Shown: piece after piece, positions 1-7,773 of the stretch | Position numbering within the stretch: position 1 is the first letter of the stretch | How the letters are laid out: the number at the start of each line of letters is the position of its first letter | From: an uncultured Rhodospirillaceae bacterium | Lineage (GTDB): Bacteria > Pseudomonadota > Alphaproteobacteria > MPNO01 | Direction: 5' to 3' | Assembly (NCBI GenBank): GCA_937916005.1 | Contig: CALGIA010000481.1 | Coordinates: 1-12,964, forward strand | Length of the DNA stretch: 12,964 bases | Translations under genes and position numbers: made by a program | Notes under the pieces: generated by a model | Told to the model about the DNA's origin: nothing | The model's input: the letters and a program-made list of their open reading frames with translations, nothing else | Databases searched by the model: none

Positions 1-1
1 C

Positions 2-847
2 CATGGCGCGGTGATCCATGCCCGCGTGCGTCAACGCCCCGGGGACGGCGCCGGCATATGTTTTCTGGCCGGCGACGGGGTCGGCACCGTGACCAAGCCC
101 GGCCTGCCGATCCCGGTTGGGGAGGCGGCGATCAACCCGGTTCCCCGCGCCATGATGTCCACCGAACTGACGAGTTTGGCGCGCGATGCAGGGATGGCGG
201 CGGATCTGGATGTGGAAATTTCCGTGCCGGGCGGTAAAAAAATGGCGCAGCGGACCATGAACCCGCGCCTTGGAATCCTCGGCGGCATCTCCATATTGGG
301 CACCACGGGCGTGGTCATTCCCTATTCCTGTTCCGCCTGGATCGCGTCCATTCATCAGGGCATCGACGTGGCGCGCGCCGCCGGGCTGACCCATCTCGGC
401 GCCGCCACCGGACGCACGTCGGAAGCTGCCCTGACCAGAAAATTCGGCTTCGAGGAAAGCGCGCTGATCGATATGGGTGATTTCGCCGGCGGGGTGTTGA
501 AATATCTGCGCGACCATCCTGTCGAAAAGCTCACAATCGCGGGCGGTTTTGCAAAAATCTCCAAGCTGGCCAAGGGACATATGGATCTGCATTCCAAGCG
601 GTCCCAAATCGATATGGACTGGCTCGCGCACATCCTGCCGGACGCGAAGGAGATCGCCGACATGTCCACCGACGTAAACACGGCGGCGCAAATCCTGGCC
701 GTGGCGCAGGAACACGGTTATCCCCTGGCCAACCGGGTCGCCCAACTGGCCCGCGACTCGGCGCGGAAGATTTGCGACGACGCCGTGGAGATCGACGTGC
801 TGATCTTCGACCGGGCGGGCGAATTGGTGGGATCCAGCGATGGCTGA
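2..847 (+). CDS. cbiD: Cobalt-precorrin-5B C1-methyltransferase CbiD, 5' end cut by window
   Basis: CbiD uses S-adenosylmethionine to methylate C1 of the corrin ring after CbiG has opened the ring lactone; it is the oxygen-independent counterpart of CobF and is unrelated to the CobI/CobJ/CobM methyltransferase fold. The open frame runs in from the left edge, and the first residues visible are HGA, matching the end of the family's DDPDVTHGA motif. Further family signatures are GDGVGTVTKPG (about residues 24-34 of the visible part), INPVPR (44-49), the NPRLGILGG stretch, and GGFAKISKLAKGH followed by DLHSKRS. About 281 residues are visible; the family is usually near 360, so roughly 80 N-terminal residues lie outside. 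A GTG at 11 is not the real start, because the conserved protein continues upstream of it. The stop overlaps the cobK start by 8 bases, so the two genes are probably translationally coupled. Confidence 0.93.
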   Translation, partial: HGAVIHARVRQRPGDGAGICFLAGDGVGTVTKPGLPIPVGEAAINPVPRAMMSTELTSLARDAGMAADLDVEISVPGGKKMAQRTMNPRLGILGGISILGTTGVVIPYSCSAWIASIHQGIDVARAAGLTHLGAATGRTSEAALTRKFGFEESALIDMGDFAGGVLKYLRDHPVEKLTIAGGFAKISKLAKGHMDLHSKRSQIDMDWLAHILPDAKEIADMSTDVNTAAQILAVAQEHGYPLANRVAQLARDSARKICDDAVEIDVLIFDRAGELVGSSDG

Positions 848-1589
848 CCCGGCCCTGTTGATCCTCGGCGGAACGACCCTGGCCATGGGCATCGCCCGGG
901 CGGCGGCCGGTCCGGGCCGGCGCGCGGTCTATTCCCTGGCGGGCCGCACCGAACCGAAATCCGCGCCGGACATGGAGGTCCGGACCGGCGGTTTCGGCGG
1001 CGCGGAGGCCCTGGCGGATTATCTGCGCCGGGAAAACATCACCGCCGTCATCGACGCCACCCACGCCTATGCGGCGGGAATTTCCGCCAATACGCGGGCG
1101 GCGTGTGCGGCGGCGAATATCCCGCTGCTGCGCCTGCAGGAACCGCCCTGGCAAGCGCAACCGGGCGACCGATGGATCGATGTCATGGATTTGGCGGAGG
1201 CCAGAGACAAGGCGGCGGAGATTGCCTCAAGGGTGTTCGTCACCACGGGGCGTCAGGCCATGGCGCAATTCGCCGGCGACCTGCGATGCTGGTGGCTCGC
1301 CCGGGTAATCGCGCCCGGCGCGGATCTCCCTGAGTTGTCCCACGGCGGCTATGTCTATGATCGTGGGCCGTTTGATCTCTCGGGCGAATTAACCCTGCTG
1401 TACGACCATAAGATTACCGCCGTGATATCCAAAAATTCCGGCAGCGCGGCGACTTACGGCAAGATCGCGGCGGCGCGGGAACTCGCCTTGCCGGTCATTA
1501 TGATCGCCCGCCCTGTGTCAGGCGATGAAGTCCAGGTCGAAACGGTCGCCGACGCCGTTAGCTGGCTTGATCAATGGCGCAGTATATGA
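840..1589 (+). CDS. cobK: Precorrin-6A reductase CobK (CbiJ)
   Basis: Reduces the macrocycle of precorrin-6A (or its cobalt form) with NADPH, the step between C1 methylation and the CobL reaction. The 249-residue protein has the usual family length. It starts with a Rossmann-like stretch, LLILGGTTLAMGIAR (6-20), and shows the family signatures IDATHAYAAGIS (71-82), LRLQEPPW (97-104), FVTTGRQ (133-139) and SKNSGSAATYGKIAAAREL (197-215). The central motif is more often DATHPFA; here Ala-Tyr replaces Pro-Phe, which I take as ordinary variation. The ATG lies inside the last codons of cbiD, with a G-rich GGTGGGA upstream as a plausible ribosome site. CbiD makes the substrate of this enzyme, so the pair is functionally adjacent. 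The 3' end overlaps the opposing cobM gene by 19 bases. Sequence alone does not say whether the natural substrate carries cobalt (CbiJ) or not (CobK). Confidence 0.93.
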   Translation: MADPALLILGGTTLAMGIARAAAGPGRRAVYSLAGRTEPKSAPDMEVRTGGFGGAEALADYLRRENITAVIDATHAYAAGISANTRAACAAANIPLLRLQEPPWQAQPGDRWIDVMDLAEARDKAAEIASRVFVTTGRQAMAQFAGDLRCWWLARVIAPGADLPELSHGGYVYDRGPFDLSGELTLLYDHKITAVISKNSGSAATYGKIAAARELALPVIMIARPVSGDEVQVETVADAVSWLDQWRSI

Positions 1590-2323
1590 CGGTGATCGGC
1601 TGAGTACAGCCGGCTGTCGGTGGCGTCTTCCGTATCCAGAACCCGCCCGACCAGAACCAGCGCCGTGCGGGTCAGCTTGGCGGCGCGCACTTTTTCGCGG
1701 ATATCGGCCAGGGTGCCCCGGATGACTTCCTCATCGGGCCAGGTGGCGCGATAGATCACGGCGACCGGGCAATCCTCACCATAGTTGGGGATCAGGTCGC
1801 GGCACACATTGCGCAGATTGCGCACGGAAAGATGGATCGCCAGGGTAGCGCCCGACCGGCCCAGAATTTCCAGATCCTCGCCCGGCGGCATGGCGGAACT
1901 TTTCATGGCGGTGCGGGTCAGAATGACCGTCTGGCTGATGTCGGGCAGTGTCAGTTCCAGACCCAGGATCGCGGCGGACGCGGCAAAGGCCGGCACGCCG
2001 GGAGTGATGACATAGTCGATGCCCAATTCCTTCAAACGCCGGATCTGTTCGCCGATGGCGCCATACAGCGACGGGTCGCCCGAATGAACCCGCGCCACAT
2101 CCTGATTCCGGTCGTGGGCCGCCACGATTTCCGCCATGATCTCATCCAGGTTCAGGGGCGCGGTATCGATGACACGGGCGTCGGCGGGCGCGAACGCGAC
2201 CACCTCTTGAGGGACCAGCGATCCCGCGTACAGACAGACCGGACAGGCGGCGATCAAATCCCGGCCGCGCAGGGTGATCAGATCGGGTGCGCCCGGACCG
2301 GCGCCGATGAAATGGACGGTCAT
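1571..2323 (-). CDS. cobM: Precorrin-4 C11-methyltransferase CobM (CbiF)
   Basis: An S-adenosylmethionine-dependent tetrapyrrole methylase that adds the C11 methyl group to precorrin-4. The 250-residue length fits the family. The N-terminal glycine-rich loop HFIGAGPGAPDLITLRGRDL (4-23) is followed by CLYAGSLVP (30-38), which is typical of C11 methylases, and by the central RVHSGDPSLYGAIGEQIRRL block (78-97) that helps bind the cofactor. The protein ends with the CobM-like SRLYSADHRHILR (237-249). The ATG at 2323 overlaps the cbiG-cobJ stop by four bases (ATGA), with AAGGAAG a few bases upstream inside the preceding gene. It is the last gene of the minus-strand operon and follows the ring-contracting enzyme whose product it uses. 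Its stop lies inside the opposing cobK gene, so no separate terminator fits between them. Confidence 0.95.
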   Translation of the reverse strand: MTVHFIGAGPGAPDLITLRGRDLIAACPVCLYAGSLVPQEVVAFAPADARVIDTAPLNLDEIMAEIVAAHDRNQDVARVHSGDPSLYGAIGEQIRRLKELGIDYVITPGVPAFAASAAILGLELTLPDISQTVILTRTAMKSSAMPPGEDLEILGRSGATLAIHLSVRNLRNVCRDLIPNYGEDCPVAVIYRATWPDEEVIRGTLADIREKVRAAKLTRTALVLVGRVLDTEDATDSRLYSADHRHILRH

Positions 2324-4131
2324 GGGGTGGCTTCCTTATTCGTCTTTGAATGTTTGGCTTCATAGCCGCGCGGCGTATAGACCGACCAGGTTCCGTCACC
2401 GCGCCGCCGGGCGCGGGTTTCGCTGGACCCGACCATCACCAGGGTCAGCATGTCCACATCGTCCACCTGCAGCTCGTTGAGCGGCAACACGGTGATCTGT
2501 TCCTCATCACGGCCCAGATTGCGGGCCAGAATGACCGGCGTGTCCTCGGGCCGATGCTGCAGGAGAATATCCCGGGCGATCGCCAGCAGATCCCGGCGTC
2601 TCTTGCTGACCGGGTTATAAAACGAGATCACGAAATCGCCCGCCGCCGCCGCCTGGATCCGTTGCAGGATAATAGCGCGCGGGGTCAACAGATCCGACAG
2701 TGAAATCGCGCAGAAATCGTGACCCAGCGGCGCGCCGGCGCGCAACGCAGCCGCCTGCATGGCGGAAATGCCCGGCGAAAGGTCCAGTGATATGCGGTCC
2801 CACGACACCGGCGAACCATCCCGGTCCAGCAGCTCATGGGCCAGCGCCGCCATGGCGTATACTCCGGCGTCGCCGGAAGACACCAGCGCCACATTGTGTC
2901 CCGCCGCCGCCAGCTCAATGGCGGCGCGAACCCGGTCTTCCTCCTCACCCAGATCATAGGCGCGGCATTGCTTGTCGGCGATAAGATCGGCGACCAGATC
3001 CAGATAGAGCCGGTAACCCACGATGATGCCGGCGCGGCGCAGCGCGGTTTCGGCCGCGCCCGTCCGCCAATCGGCCCGGCCCGGCCCGATGCCGACAATG
3101 GCCAGATGGCCTCGCGCCATGCCCAACGCAGTGGGGTCGATGACCCGGTCCGCGCGGGCGATGGCGCATGTGGCGCGCCGGCTCTTGTGTTTTTCGACCA
3201 GTAATTCGCCCTGACCCCCGGCGGCGGCAAGCGCGGCCGCCTCGGCCACGCCCGCAACGCCGATTTCGGCCTTCACGATTTCCGACGGGTTGGCGAGGCG
3301 GGCTTCCTGGGCTTGCAGATCGGCCAGACCAAAAAAGCGCGCCGGAATATCCAACTGCGCGGCGGCTTCATGGATCGCCGCTTCATCCATTTTCACATCG
3401 ATCGAAAAAATGCCGGCCACAGACAATGGCGACAGATCATGCGCCGCGAGCGTTTCCCCGATCAACTGGATCAGCTCCGCGGCGTCGATTCCCCGTTCGC
3501 ACCCGACACCGAGAGCCAGGTTCCGGCGATGATAGACCAGATGGCGCCCATCGCCCGCAAGCGTCCCATCGGCGATGGTGATTTTCAGGGTCGCGTCGTC
3601 GGCTTGGGGCAAATTGCCTTCACGCAGCCAATCCGCGTCGCCGTGGATCCGGACCGAGGCCCCGGCGCGCAGTTCGGAAACGAAGTTTTTCATGTCCCCG
3701 GGGTTTGCCAGACGCCAGCCGGCCGGCGGCTCATCCAGGGCGATGTTGAACAGGTGATCGCTGGCCGTGGTGATGGCGGGCGCGATGTTGAGAATGTCAC
3801 CCATGCGCCGGGCCAGGTCATTGGCGCCGTGATGCCCGCCCAGCAAGGGCGCGACGGCGGAGCCGTCCTCGGCCAGGGCCAGCACCGGAACATCCACATG
3901 CTTGTCGCCCAGCACGGACGCCAGATGCCGGATGACAATCCCCGCGGCGCACAGCGCCACCAGCGCATCGTCCCGGGCAAACAGGCCGCGCAGCGCCCCG
4001 CCCACATCATCGAACGGCCGGACATCGGGCGCGGACACCCGCTTTGCATAGCCGTGGATGACGCCACCCAGTTCGGCCTGCAAGCGCCGCGCGGTGGCGA
4101 GGCCCGTCTCGCTCAGGACCAGAAAATTCAC
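2320..4131 (-). CDS. cbiG-cobJ: CbiG-CobJ fusion: cobalt-precorrin-5A hydrolase and precorrin-3B C17-methyltransferase
   Basis: A 603-residue two-enzyme fusion. Residues 1-325 are a full-length CbiG, which hydrolyses the ring lactone and releases the two-carbon fragment as acetaldehyde. The N-terminal region holds VALCAAGIVIRHLA (58-71) and LLGGHHGANDLARRMG (96-111), a middle region follows, and the C-terminal domain (about 205-325) has LALGVGCERGID (205-216), SIDVKMDEAAI (243-253) and VEKHKSRRATCAIA (312-325). After a short linker comes a complete CobJ methylase of about 250 residues: LAIVGIGPG (343-351), VGYRLYLDLV (371-380), VALVSSGDAGVYAMA (414-428) and ISFYNPVSKRRRDL (502-515). The start is GTG at 4131, overlapping the cobI stop by four bases (GTGA), with no strong ribosome site, so translation probably depends on coupling. 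Alphaproteobacteria using the aerobic route often carry only CobE, which matches the CbiG C-terminal domain alone; here all CbiG regions are present. The domain boundary lies near position 3112. Confidence 0.94.
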   Translation of the reverse strand: MNFLVLSETGLATARRLQAELGGVIHGYAKRVSAPDVRPFDDVGGALRGLFARDDALVALCAAGIVIRHLASVLGDKHVDVPVLALAEDGSAVAPLLGGHHGANDLARRMGDILNIAPAITTASDHLFNIALDEPPAGWRLANPGDMKNFVSELRAGASVRIHGDADWLREGNLPQADDATLKITIADGTLAGDGRHLVYHRRNLALGVGCERGIDAAELIQLIGETLAAHDLSPLSVAGIFSIDVKMDEAAIHEAAAQLDIPARFFGLADLQAQEARLANPSEIVKAEIGVAGVAEAAALAAAGGQGELLVEKHKSRRATCAIARADRVIDPTALGMARGHLAIVGIGPGRADWRTGAAETALRRAGIIVGYRLYLDLVADLIADKQCRAYDLGEEEDRVRAAIELAAAGHNVALVSSGDAGVYAMAALAHELLDRDGSPVSWDRISLDLSPGISAMQAAALRAGAPLGHDFCAISLSDLLTPRAIILQRIQAAAAGDFVISFYNPVSKRRRDLLAIARDILLQHRPEDTPVILARNLGRDEEQITVLPLNELQVDDVDMLTLVMVGSSETRARRRGDGTWSVYTPRGYEAKHSKTNKEATP

Positions 4132-4829
4132 GGCGCCAACCCGGTTTTACGCACCAGGATCATGGCGAAATACGGCGCGCGCGCCGGGTCCACATCGCGC
4201 AGCGGCCTGACGACCTGATTATCCATGGTGGCGTGTTCGACATATTGCGCCTGATCCAGCAGATCGAGATCCAGCAGGATTCCATGGATTTTGGGTGCGT
4301 GCCTTCCCAGCTTGATGATGGCGGCGGTATCCGCCTGGGCCAGACCGGCGCGTAGATCGGCTTCCGGCAACGGCGCGGGCAGGACGCTGAGGATTTCATT
4401 GCGCGCCGCCAGCGGCGTCAGGCTGGCCCCGGCGCAGGCCATCAGCGACGAGATGCCGGGGATCACCTCAACCCTGAATTCATCGGTCAGGCGATGAAAC
4501 AGATACATGAAGCTGCCATAGAAGAACGGGTCCCCTTCGCAGATCATGGCCACATCATCGCCGCCGCGCAGGGCCGTGGCGATTTTGGCCGCCGCGTCGT
4601 CATAGGCGCTGCGGTCGGGAAAATTTTTCGGGTCCAGCGGCATGCGGAAAATGATTTCCCGGCGGCCTTCCGGCAGATGGGGCGCGGCGATTCTGCGGGC
4701 CAGGCTGTCGCCATGTTCCGGCGCGGGATAGGCGATCACCGGGGCGGATTGCAATATTTTCAAAGCCTTCAGGGTGATCAGATCCGGATCGCCCGGCCCG
4801 ACGCCCACCCCGTACAGCGTCCCACTCAT
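4128..4829 (-). CDS. cobI: Precorrin-2 C20-methyltransferase CobI (CbiL)
   Basis: Adds the C20 methyl group to precorrin-2 (or cobalt-factor II), the first corrin-specific methylation. The 233-residue protein belongs to the tetrapyrrole methylase fold. It has TLYGVGVGPGDPDLITLKAL (4-23), the VIAYPAP segment (31-37) common in C20 methylases, MICEGDPFFYGSFMYLF (95-111) as the central cofactor-binding motif, and EVIPGISSLMACA (121-133). The reading begins at an ATG that overlaps the cobL stop by four bases, with GGGGA about nine bases upstream. In turn its own stop overlaps the GTG of cbiG-cobJ, whose CobJ half is the next methylase in the pathway. CobI and CbiL differ in preferring metal-free or cobalt-containing substrate, and I cannot separate them by eye. 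Confidence 0.94.
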   Translation of the reverse strand: MSGTLYGVGVGPGDPDLITLKALKILQSAPVIAYPAPEHGDSLARRIAAPHLPEGRREIIFRMPLDPKNFPDRSAYDDAAAKIATALRGGDDVAMICEGDPFFYGSFMYLFHRLTDEFRVEVIPGISSLMACAGASLTPLAARNEILSVLPAPLPEADLRAGLAQADTAAIIKLGRHAPKIHGILLDLDLLDQAQYVEHATMDNQVVRPLRDVDPARAPYFAMILVRKTGLAP

Positions 4830-6028
4830 GATTTACGTCCCCGATACTGGGTCACCGGCTGCATGGCGCGCCACGCATGCAGATCGCCCATGGCGCCCAG
4901 GTGGGATACGGCGATCCGAATCATGTCGCCGCCATGGCGCTGCATGAACTGAAAAAGCCGGGTTTCGGCTTCCATGCTGACCCCATTGGCCACCAGCCGT
5001 CCGCCCGGCGGCAATGCCCGCCAGCAGGCCTGCAGCACTTTGGCGTCGCCGCCGCCACCGATGAAGATCACGTTCGGCTTGGTCAGGCCTTTCAGGGCTG
5101 CGGGGGCCGCGCCTTCGACGATTTGCAGATTATGCACACCCAGATTATCCCCATTGGCGCGGATGTTGGCGGCGCGTTCGGAATTCCGTTCGATGGCGAT
5201 GGCCCGCGACGTGGGCTCGACGCGCAGGAACTCAATGGCGATGGACCCGGCGCCCGCGCCCACATCCCACAGGATCTCGCCGGGCGCGGGACTCAGCGCC
5301 GCCAGGGTCACCGCGCGGACATCCCGCTTGGTCAACTGGCCGTCATGCTGGAAGAGGGCATCGGGCAGGCCGGCCAGTCGCATCAGGCGGGGCGCGCCCG
5401 GGTCGGCGATGCAGTGCAAAGCGATGGTGTTGAGATCCCTGACCTTGCGCCGCCAGGTTTTGGCCACGCCGTCATGTCTTTTTTCAGCCGCGCCGCCCAT
5501 ATGCTCCAAGACGATCATCCGGCTGTCGCCATAGCCACCGGCCTTCAGCATCCGGGCGACCTGTTTCGGCGTGTCGCCATCCTCGCCGAGGATCAACAGC
5601 CGCGCGTTGGGGCGCAGATGCAGGTTCAGCAATTCCAGGGGCCGGCCATGCAGGGTCACTGTATCGATGTCCGCCAACGGCCAGCCGAGCCGCGCACACG
5701 CCAGGGAAAAGGCCGACGGGTGGGGGATAATTTGACAATGTTCCATGCCTATTTCCCGGGCCAGGGTAACGCCGATGCCGTAGGACATGGGATCGCCGGT
5801 CGCCAGCACGCAGACCTGTTTGCCGCGCAGGCCCTTGATCCGGGTAACGGTCCGGCTCAACGGGCTTTCCCAGGTCATCTGTGTCCTTGGATCGTCGCCC
5901 AACATGGACAGGTGGCGCTTGCCGCCGACAAAAACTTCCGCGCCGTCAATGGCGTTCCGCGCCTTCTTGCCGAGCCCCGCCAGCCCGTCTTCGCCAATGC
6001 CGATGATCGAGAGCCAGGCCCCGGTCAT
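4826..6028 (-). CDS. cobL: Precorrin-6B C5,C15-methyltransferase (decarboxylating) CobL, a CbiE-CbiT fusion
   Basis: A 400-residue enzyme that methylates C5 and C15 and removes the carboxyl group from the C12 acetate side chain. The N-terminal CbiE-like half (about 1-200) is a tetrapyrrole methylase with LSIIGIGEDGLAGL (6-19), FVGGKRHL (33-40) and VCVLATGDPMSYGIG (72-86). The C-terminal CbiT-like half (about 225-400) is a class I methyltransferase: LTKRDVRAVTLAAL (232-245), the glycine-rich cofactor loop ILWDVGAGAGSIAIE (252-266), an acidic AIAIERNSE (276-284), and IFIGGGGDAKVL (321-332). The fusion is the usual CobL form in alphaproteobacteria. The ATG overlaps the cobH stop by four bases and the stop overlaps the cobI start by four bases. 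Its product is the substrate of CobH, encoded just upstream. Confidence 0.96.
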   Translation of the reverse strand: MTGAWLSIIGIGEDGLAGLGKKARNAIDGAEVFVGGKRHLSMLGDDPRTQMTWESPLSRTVTRIKGLRGKQVCVLATGDPMSYGIGVTLAREIGMEHCQIIPHPSAFSLACARLGWPLADIDTVTLHGRPLELLNLHLRPNARLLILGEDGDTPKQVARMLKAGGYGDSRMIVLEHMGGAAEKRHDGVAKTWRRKVRDLNTIALHCIADPGAPRLMRLAGLPDALFQHDGQLTKRDVRAVTLAALSPAPGEILWDVGAGAGSIAIEFLRVEPTSRAIAIERNSERAANIRANGDNLGVHNLQIVEGAAPAALKGLTKPNVIFIGGGGDAKVLQACWRALPPGGRLVANGVSMEAETRLFQFMQRHGGDMIRIAVSHLGAMGDLHAWRAMQPVTQYRGRKS

Positions 6029-6666
6029 GACAAACCCCGCGCCAGGGCGTTGATTGCGGCGGCGGCAATGGCGCTGCCGCCGCGCCGCCCGCGAAGGGTC
6101 AGGAACGGGATGTCCCCCGCCCCGTCAATCAGAGCCTGTTTCGAGTCCGCCGCGCCGACGAAACCAACCGGAAAGCCTAGTATGATGGCTGGTCTGGACG
6201 CGCCGTCGTTCAATAATTCCAACAGGCGAAACAGGGCGGTCGGCGCATTGCCGATGCAGACCACCGCGCCGGACAAATGATCGCGCCAGCATTCCACCGC
6301 GACGGCCGAGCGGGTGTCGCCGCGCGCCGTGGCCAATTCGGCGACTCCGTCGTCATTCAGGGTACAAAGAATGGGATTTTGGGCCGGCAGCAGGCGGTCG
6401 ATGATGCCATGGCGCACCATCATGGCATCCACCAGGATCGGCGCGCCGGCGAGCAACGCCGCCCGCCCCGCCGTGGCCGGATCGCCGCCCCAGGCCAGAT
6501 CCACCGGCAAATCGGGCATGCCGCAGGCATGGATCAGGCGCAAGGCCACATCATGCAGATTGTCCGGCAGATGCGACAAATCCGCTTCGGCGCGTGCGGT
6601 GGCGAAGGATTTTTCATAGATCGCCCGCGGGTCGCGCAGATAGTCATATGCAACGGGATCGCCCAT
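6025..6666 (-). CDS. cobH: Precorrin-8X methylmutase CobH (CbiC)
   Basis: Moves the methyl group from C11 to C12, converting precorrin-8X to hydrogenobyrinic acid (or the cobalt form to cobyrinic acid); no cofactor is needed. The 213-residue length is typical. Residues YLRDPRAIYEKSF (9-21) and AEADL (26-30) are family hallmarks, and LIHACGMPDLPVDL (44-57) carries His46, matching the catalytic histidine known in CobH (His43 of the Pseudomonas denitrificans enzyme). GAPILVDAMMVRHGI is also characteristic, as are IGNAPTALFRLLEL and GFPVGFVGAADSK toward the C terminus. The ATG lies 7 bases after the cbiX stop codon, and the weak GAAG upstream sits inside the end of cbiX, so the gene is probably read on the same transcript. 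The stop overlaps cobL by four bases. Confidence 0.96.
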   Translation of the reverse strand: MGDPVAYDYLRDPRAIYEKSFATARAEADLSHLPDNLHDVALRLIHACGMPDLPVDLAWGGDPATAGRAALLAGAPILVDAMMVRHGIIDRLLPAQNPILCTLNDDGVAELATARGDTRSAVAVECWRDHLSGAVVCIGNAPTALFRLLELLNDGASRPAIILGFPVGFVGAADSKQALIDGAGDIPFLTLRGRRGGSAIAAAAINALARGLS

Positions 6667-6673
6667 ATCCGGA

Positions 6674-7720
6674 TTATTTCTTCAACATGCTGCGCGGCCC
6701 CAGCGGGTGGTCGGCATGGGGATAGGGATGATGGTCGTGATCATGATTGTGACCATGATCATCATGTTTGTGATCGTGCGCATGATGGTGATCATGGCCG
6801 TGATGCACATGCGCCGTGGGATCGAAATCCTGATCCGAAATCCTGCCCGTGCCGATTCCTTCCACATGGTGATGATTGCTTTCCTGCTTCAGGCCGATTT
6901 CCGCCTCGAAACCCAATACCTGTTCGCGGTATTTGCACATCTGGCAGTTCATGTTGTTGGCCCCGTCGATCGCTTCGCTGACCCGGTCGGCGAACGCATC
7001 CAGCACCAGGGGATGGTCGTTCAGATAGGACGCCTTGACGAATTCCATGGAGGGGTGGCGGGCGGCCACTTCGTCCACATAGTGATAGATTCGCCGCACC
7101 AGAATGCCCGTGAACAGGAAATAGGGGAAAACGATGATGCGCTTATAGCCAAGCTTCGCCACATGTTCGAGCGCCGGCTCCACCAGCGGGAACGTGACGC
7201 CGGAATACGCGACCTGCGCCCAGCCGAATCCCAACCCTTCCCATAACAGGCGGCACACCTTGGCGACATTGGAATTGGCGTCGGGATCGCTGGCCCCGCG
7301 TCCCACCACCACCAGCAGGGTTTCTTCCGGGGCGATGTGATCGCCGGCGGAATCCATGGCCGCCTTTATCCGGTCTCCGGCGGCGCGGATCAATTTCATG
7401 TCCATGCCCAGATCGCGGCCATAGACAATATCCACATCCGGGTGGAGCGCCGCATAGGTGTTGATCACCGACGGCAGATCATTCTTGACGTGACCGGCGG
7501 CAAACAGCATGCCGGGCACGGCGATGATGCGCTTATTGCCCCGTTCCCGAAGCGCATCGAGCCGGTCGCGGATGATCGGCGTGGCGAATTCCAGGAAGCC
7601 GCTATCCACGTCATATTGGGACAGCCGGTCACGAATGCCGTTGGCGACGCTTTGAAATTCGATGGTTGCGTTCTCGTCGCGGCTGCCGTGGCCGCAGACC
7701 ATTATGCCGGTGCTTGTCAT
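6674..7720 (-). CDS. cbiX: Sirohydrochlorin cobaltochelatase CbiX, long form with MXCXXC motif and His-rich tail
   Basis: Inserts cobalt into sirohydrochlorin, the early metal step of the oxygen-independent route. The 348-residue protein has two tandem chelatase-like halves. The N-terminal half carries the likely catalytic histidines: His11 in MVCGHGSRDE and His77 in LFAAGHVKND. The second half (about 140-250) repeats the fold (VTFPLVEPALEHVAKLG, IIVFPYFLFTG) but lacks the second histidine at the matching place. Then comes MNCQMC (257-262), an MXCXXC motif like the one reported to hold an iron-sulfur centre in Bacillus megaterium CbiX, and a tail with 18 histidines in residues 304-338. I chose the ATG at 7720 because GAGG lies five bases upstream and the homologous protein begins there; a longer frame to 7798 adds 26 unrelated residues. 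First gene of the six-gene operon. The tail may store or hand over cobalt (inference). A nickel or siroheme role is possible but less likely in this setting. Confidence 0.9.
   Translation of the reverse strand: MTSTGIMVCGHGSRDENATIEFQSVANGIRDRLSQYDVDSGFLEFATPIIRDRLDALRERGNKRIIAVPGMLFAAGHVKNDLPSVINTYAALHPDVDIVYGRDLGMDMKLIRAAGDRIKAAMDSAGDHIAPEETLLVVVGRGASDPDANSNVAKVCRLLWEGLGFGWAQVAYSGVTFPLVEPALEHVAKLGYKRIIVFPYFLFTGILVRRIYHYVDEVAARHPSMEFVKASYLNDHPLVLDAFADRVSEAIDGANNMNCQMCKYREQVLGFEAEIGLKQESNHHHVEGIGTGRISDQDFDPTAHVHHGHDHHHAHDHKHDDHGHNHDHDHHPYPHADHPLGPRSMLKK
6707..6811 (-). repeat. Histidine-codon low-complexity tract at the 3' end of cbiX
   Basis: Degenerate CAT/CAC and GAT/GAC codons encode alternating His, Asp and Gly residues, giving 18 histidines among 35 residues. 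On the plus strand this reads as a run of ATG and GTG-like triplets, which explains an artificial methionine-rich frame there. Such tracts are prone to length change between strains. It is part of the cbiX coding sequence and not a separate element. Confidence 0.85.
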
Positions 7721-7725
7721 GTTTG

Positions 7726-7729
7726 CCTC
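7726..7729 (-). promoter_or_regulatory. Ribosome binding site of cbiX
   Basis: GAGG on the minus strand, five bases before the ATG at 7720. It supports this start over the longer frame beginning at 7798, whose extra residues do not look like CbiX. Confidence 0.6.
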
Positions 7730-7773
7730 GAATTCCCTATTTCTTCCCCAACCGCATCGCTGGTATGCACTGT

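Noticed and set aside
4877..6280. Plus-strand open frame of 467 codons opposite cobL and cobH
   Set aside because: It lies antisense to two clearly recognisable genes, has no family-like motif, and long antisense frames are expected in GC-rich DNA.
6707..7246. Plus-strand frame starting with a Met/Val/Ile-rich stretch resembling a membrane segment
   Set aside because: It is the reverse complement of the histidine codons of the CbiX tail (CAT reads as ATG), so the hydrophobic look is an artefact.
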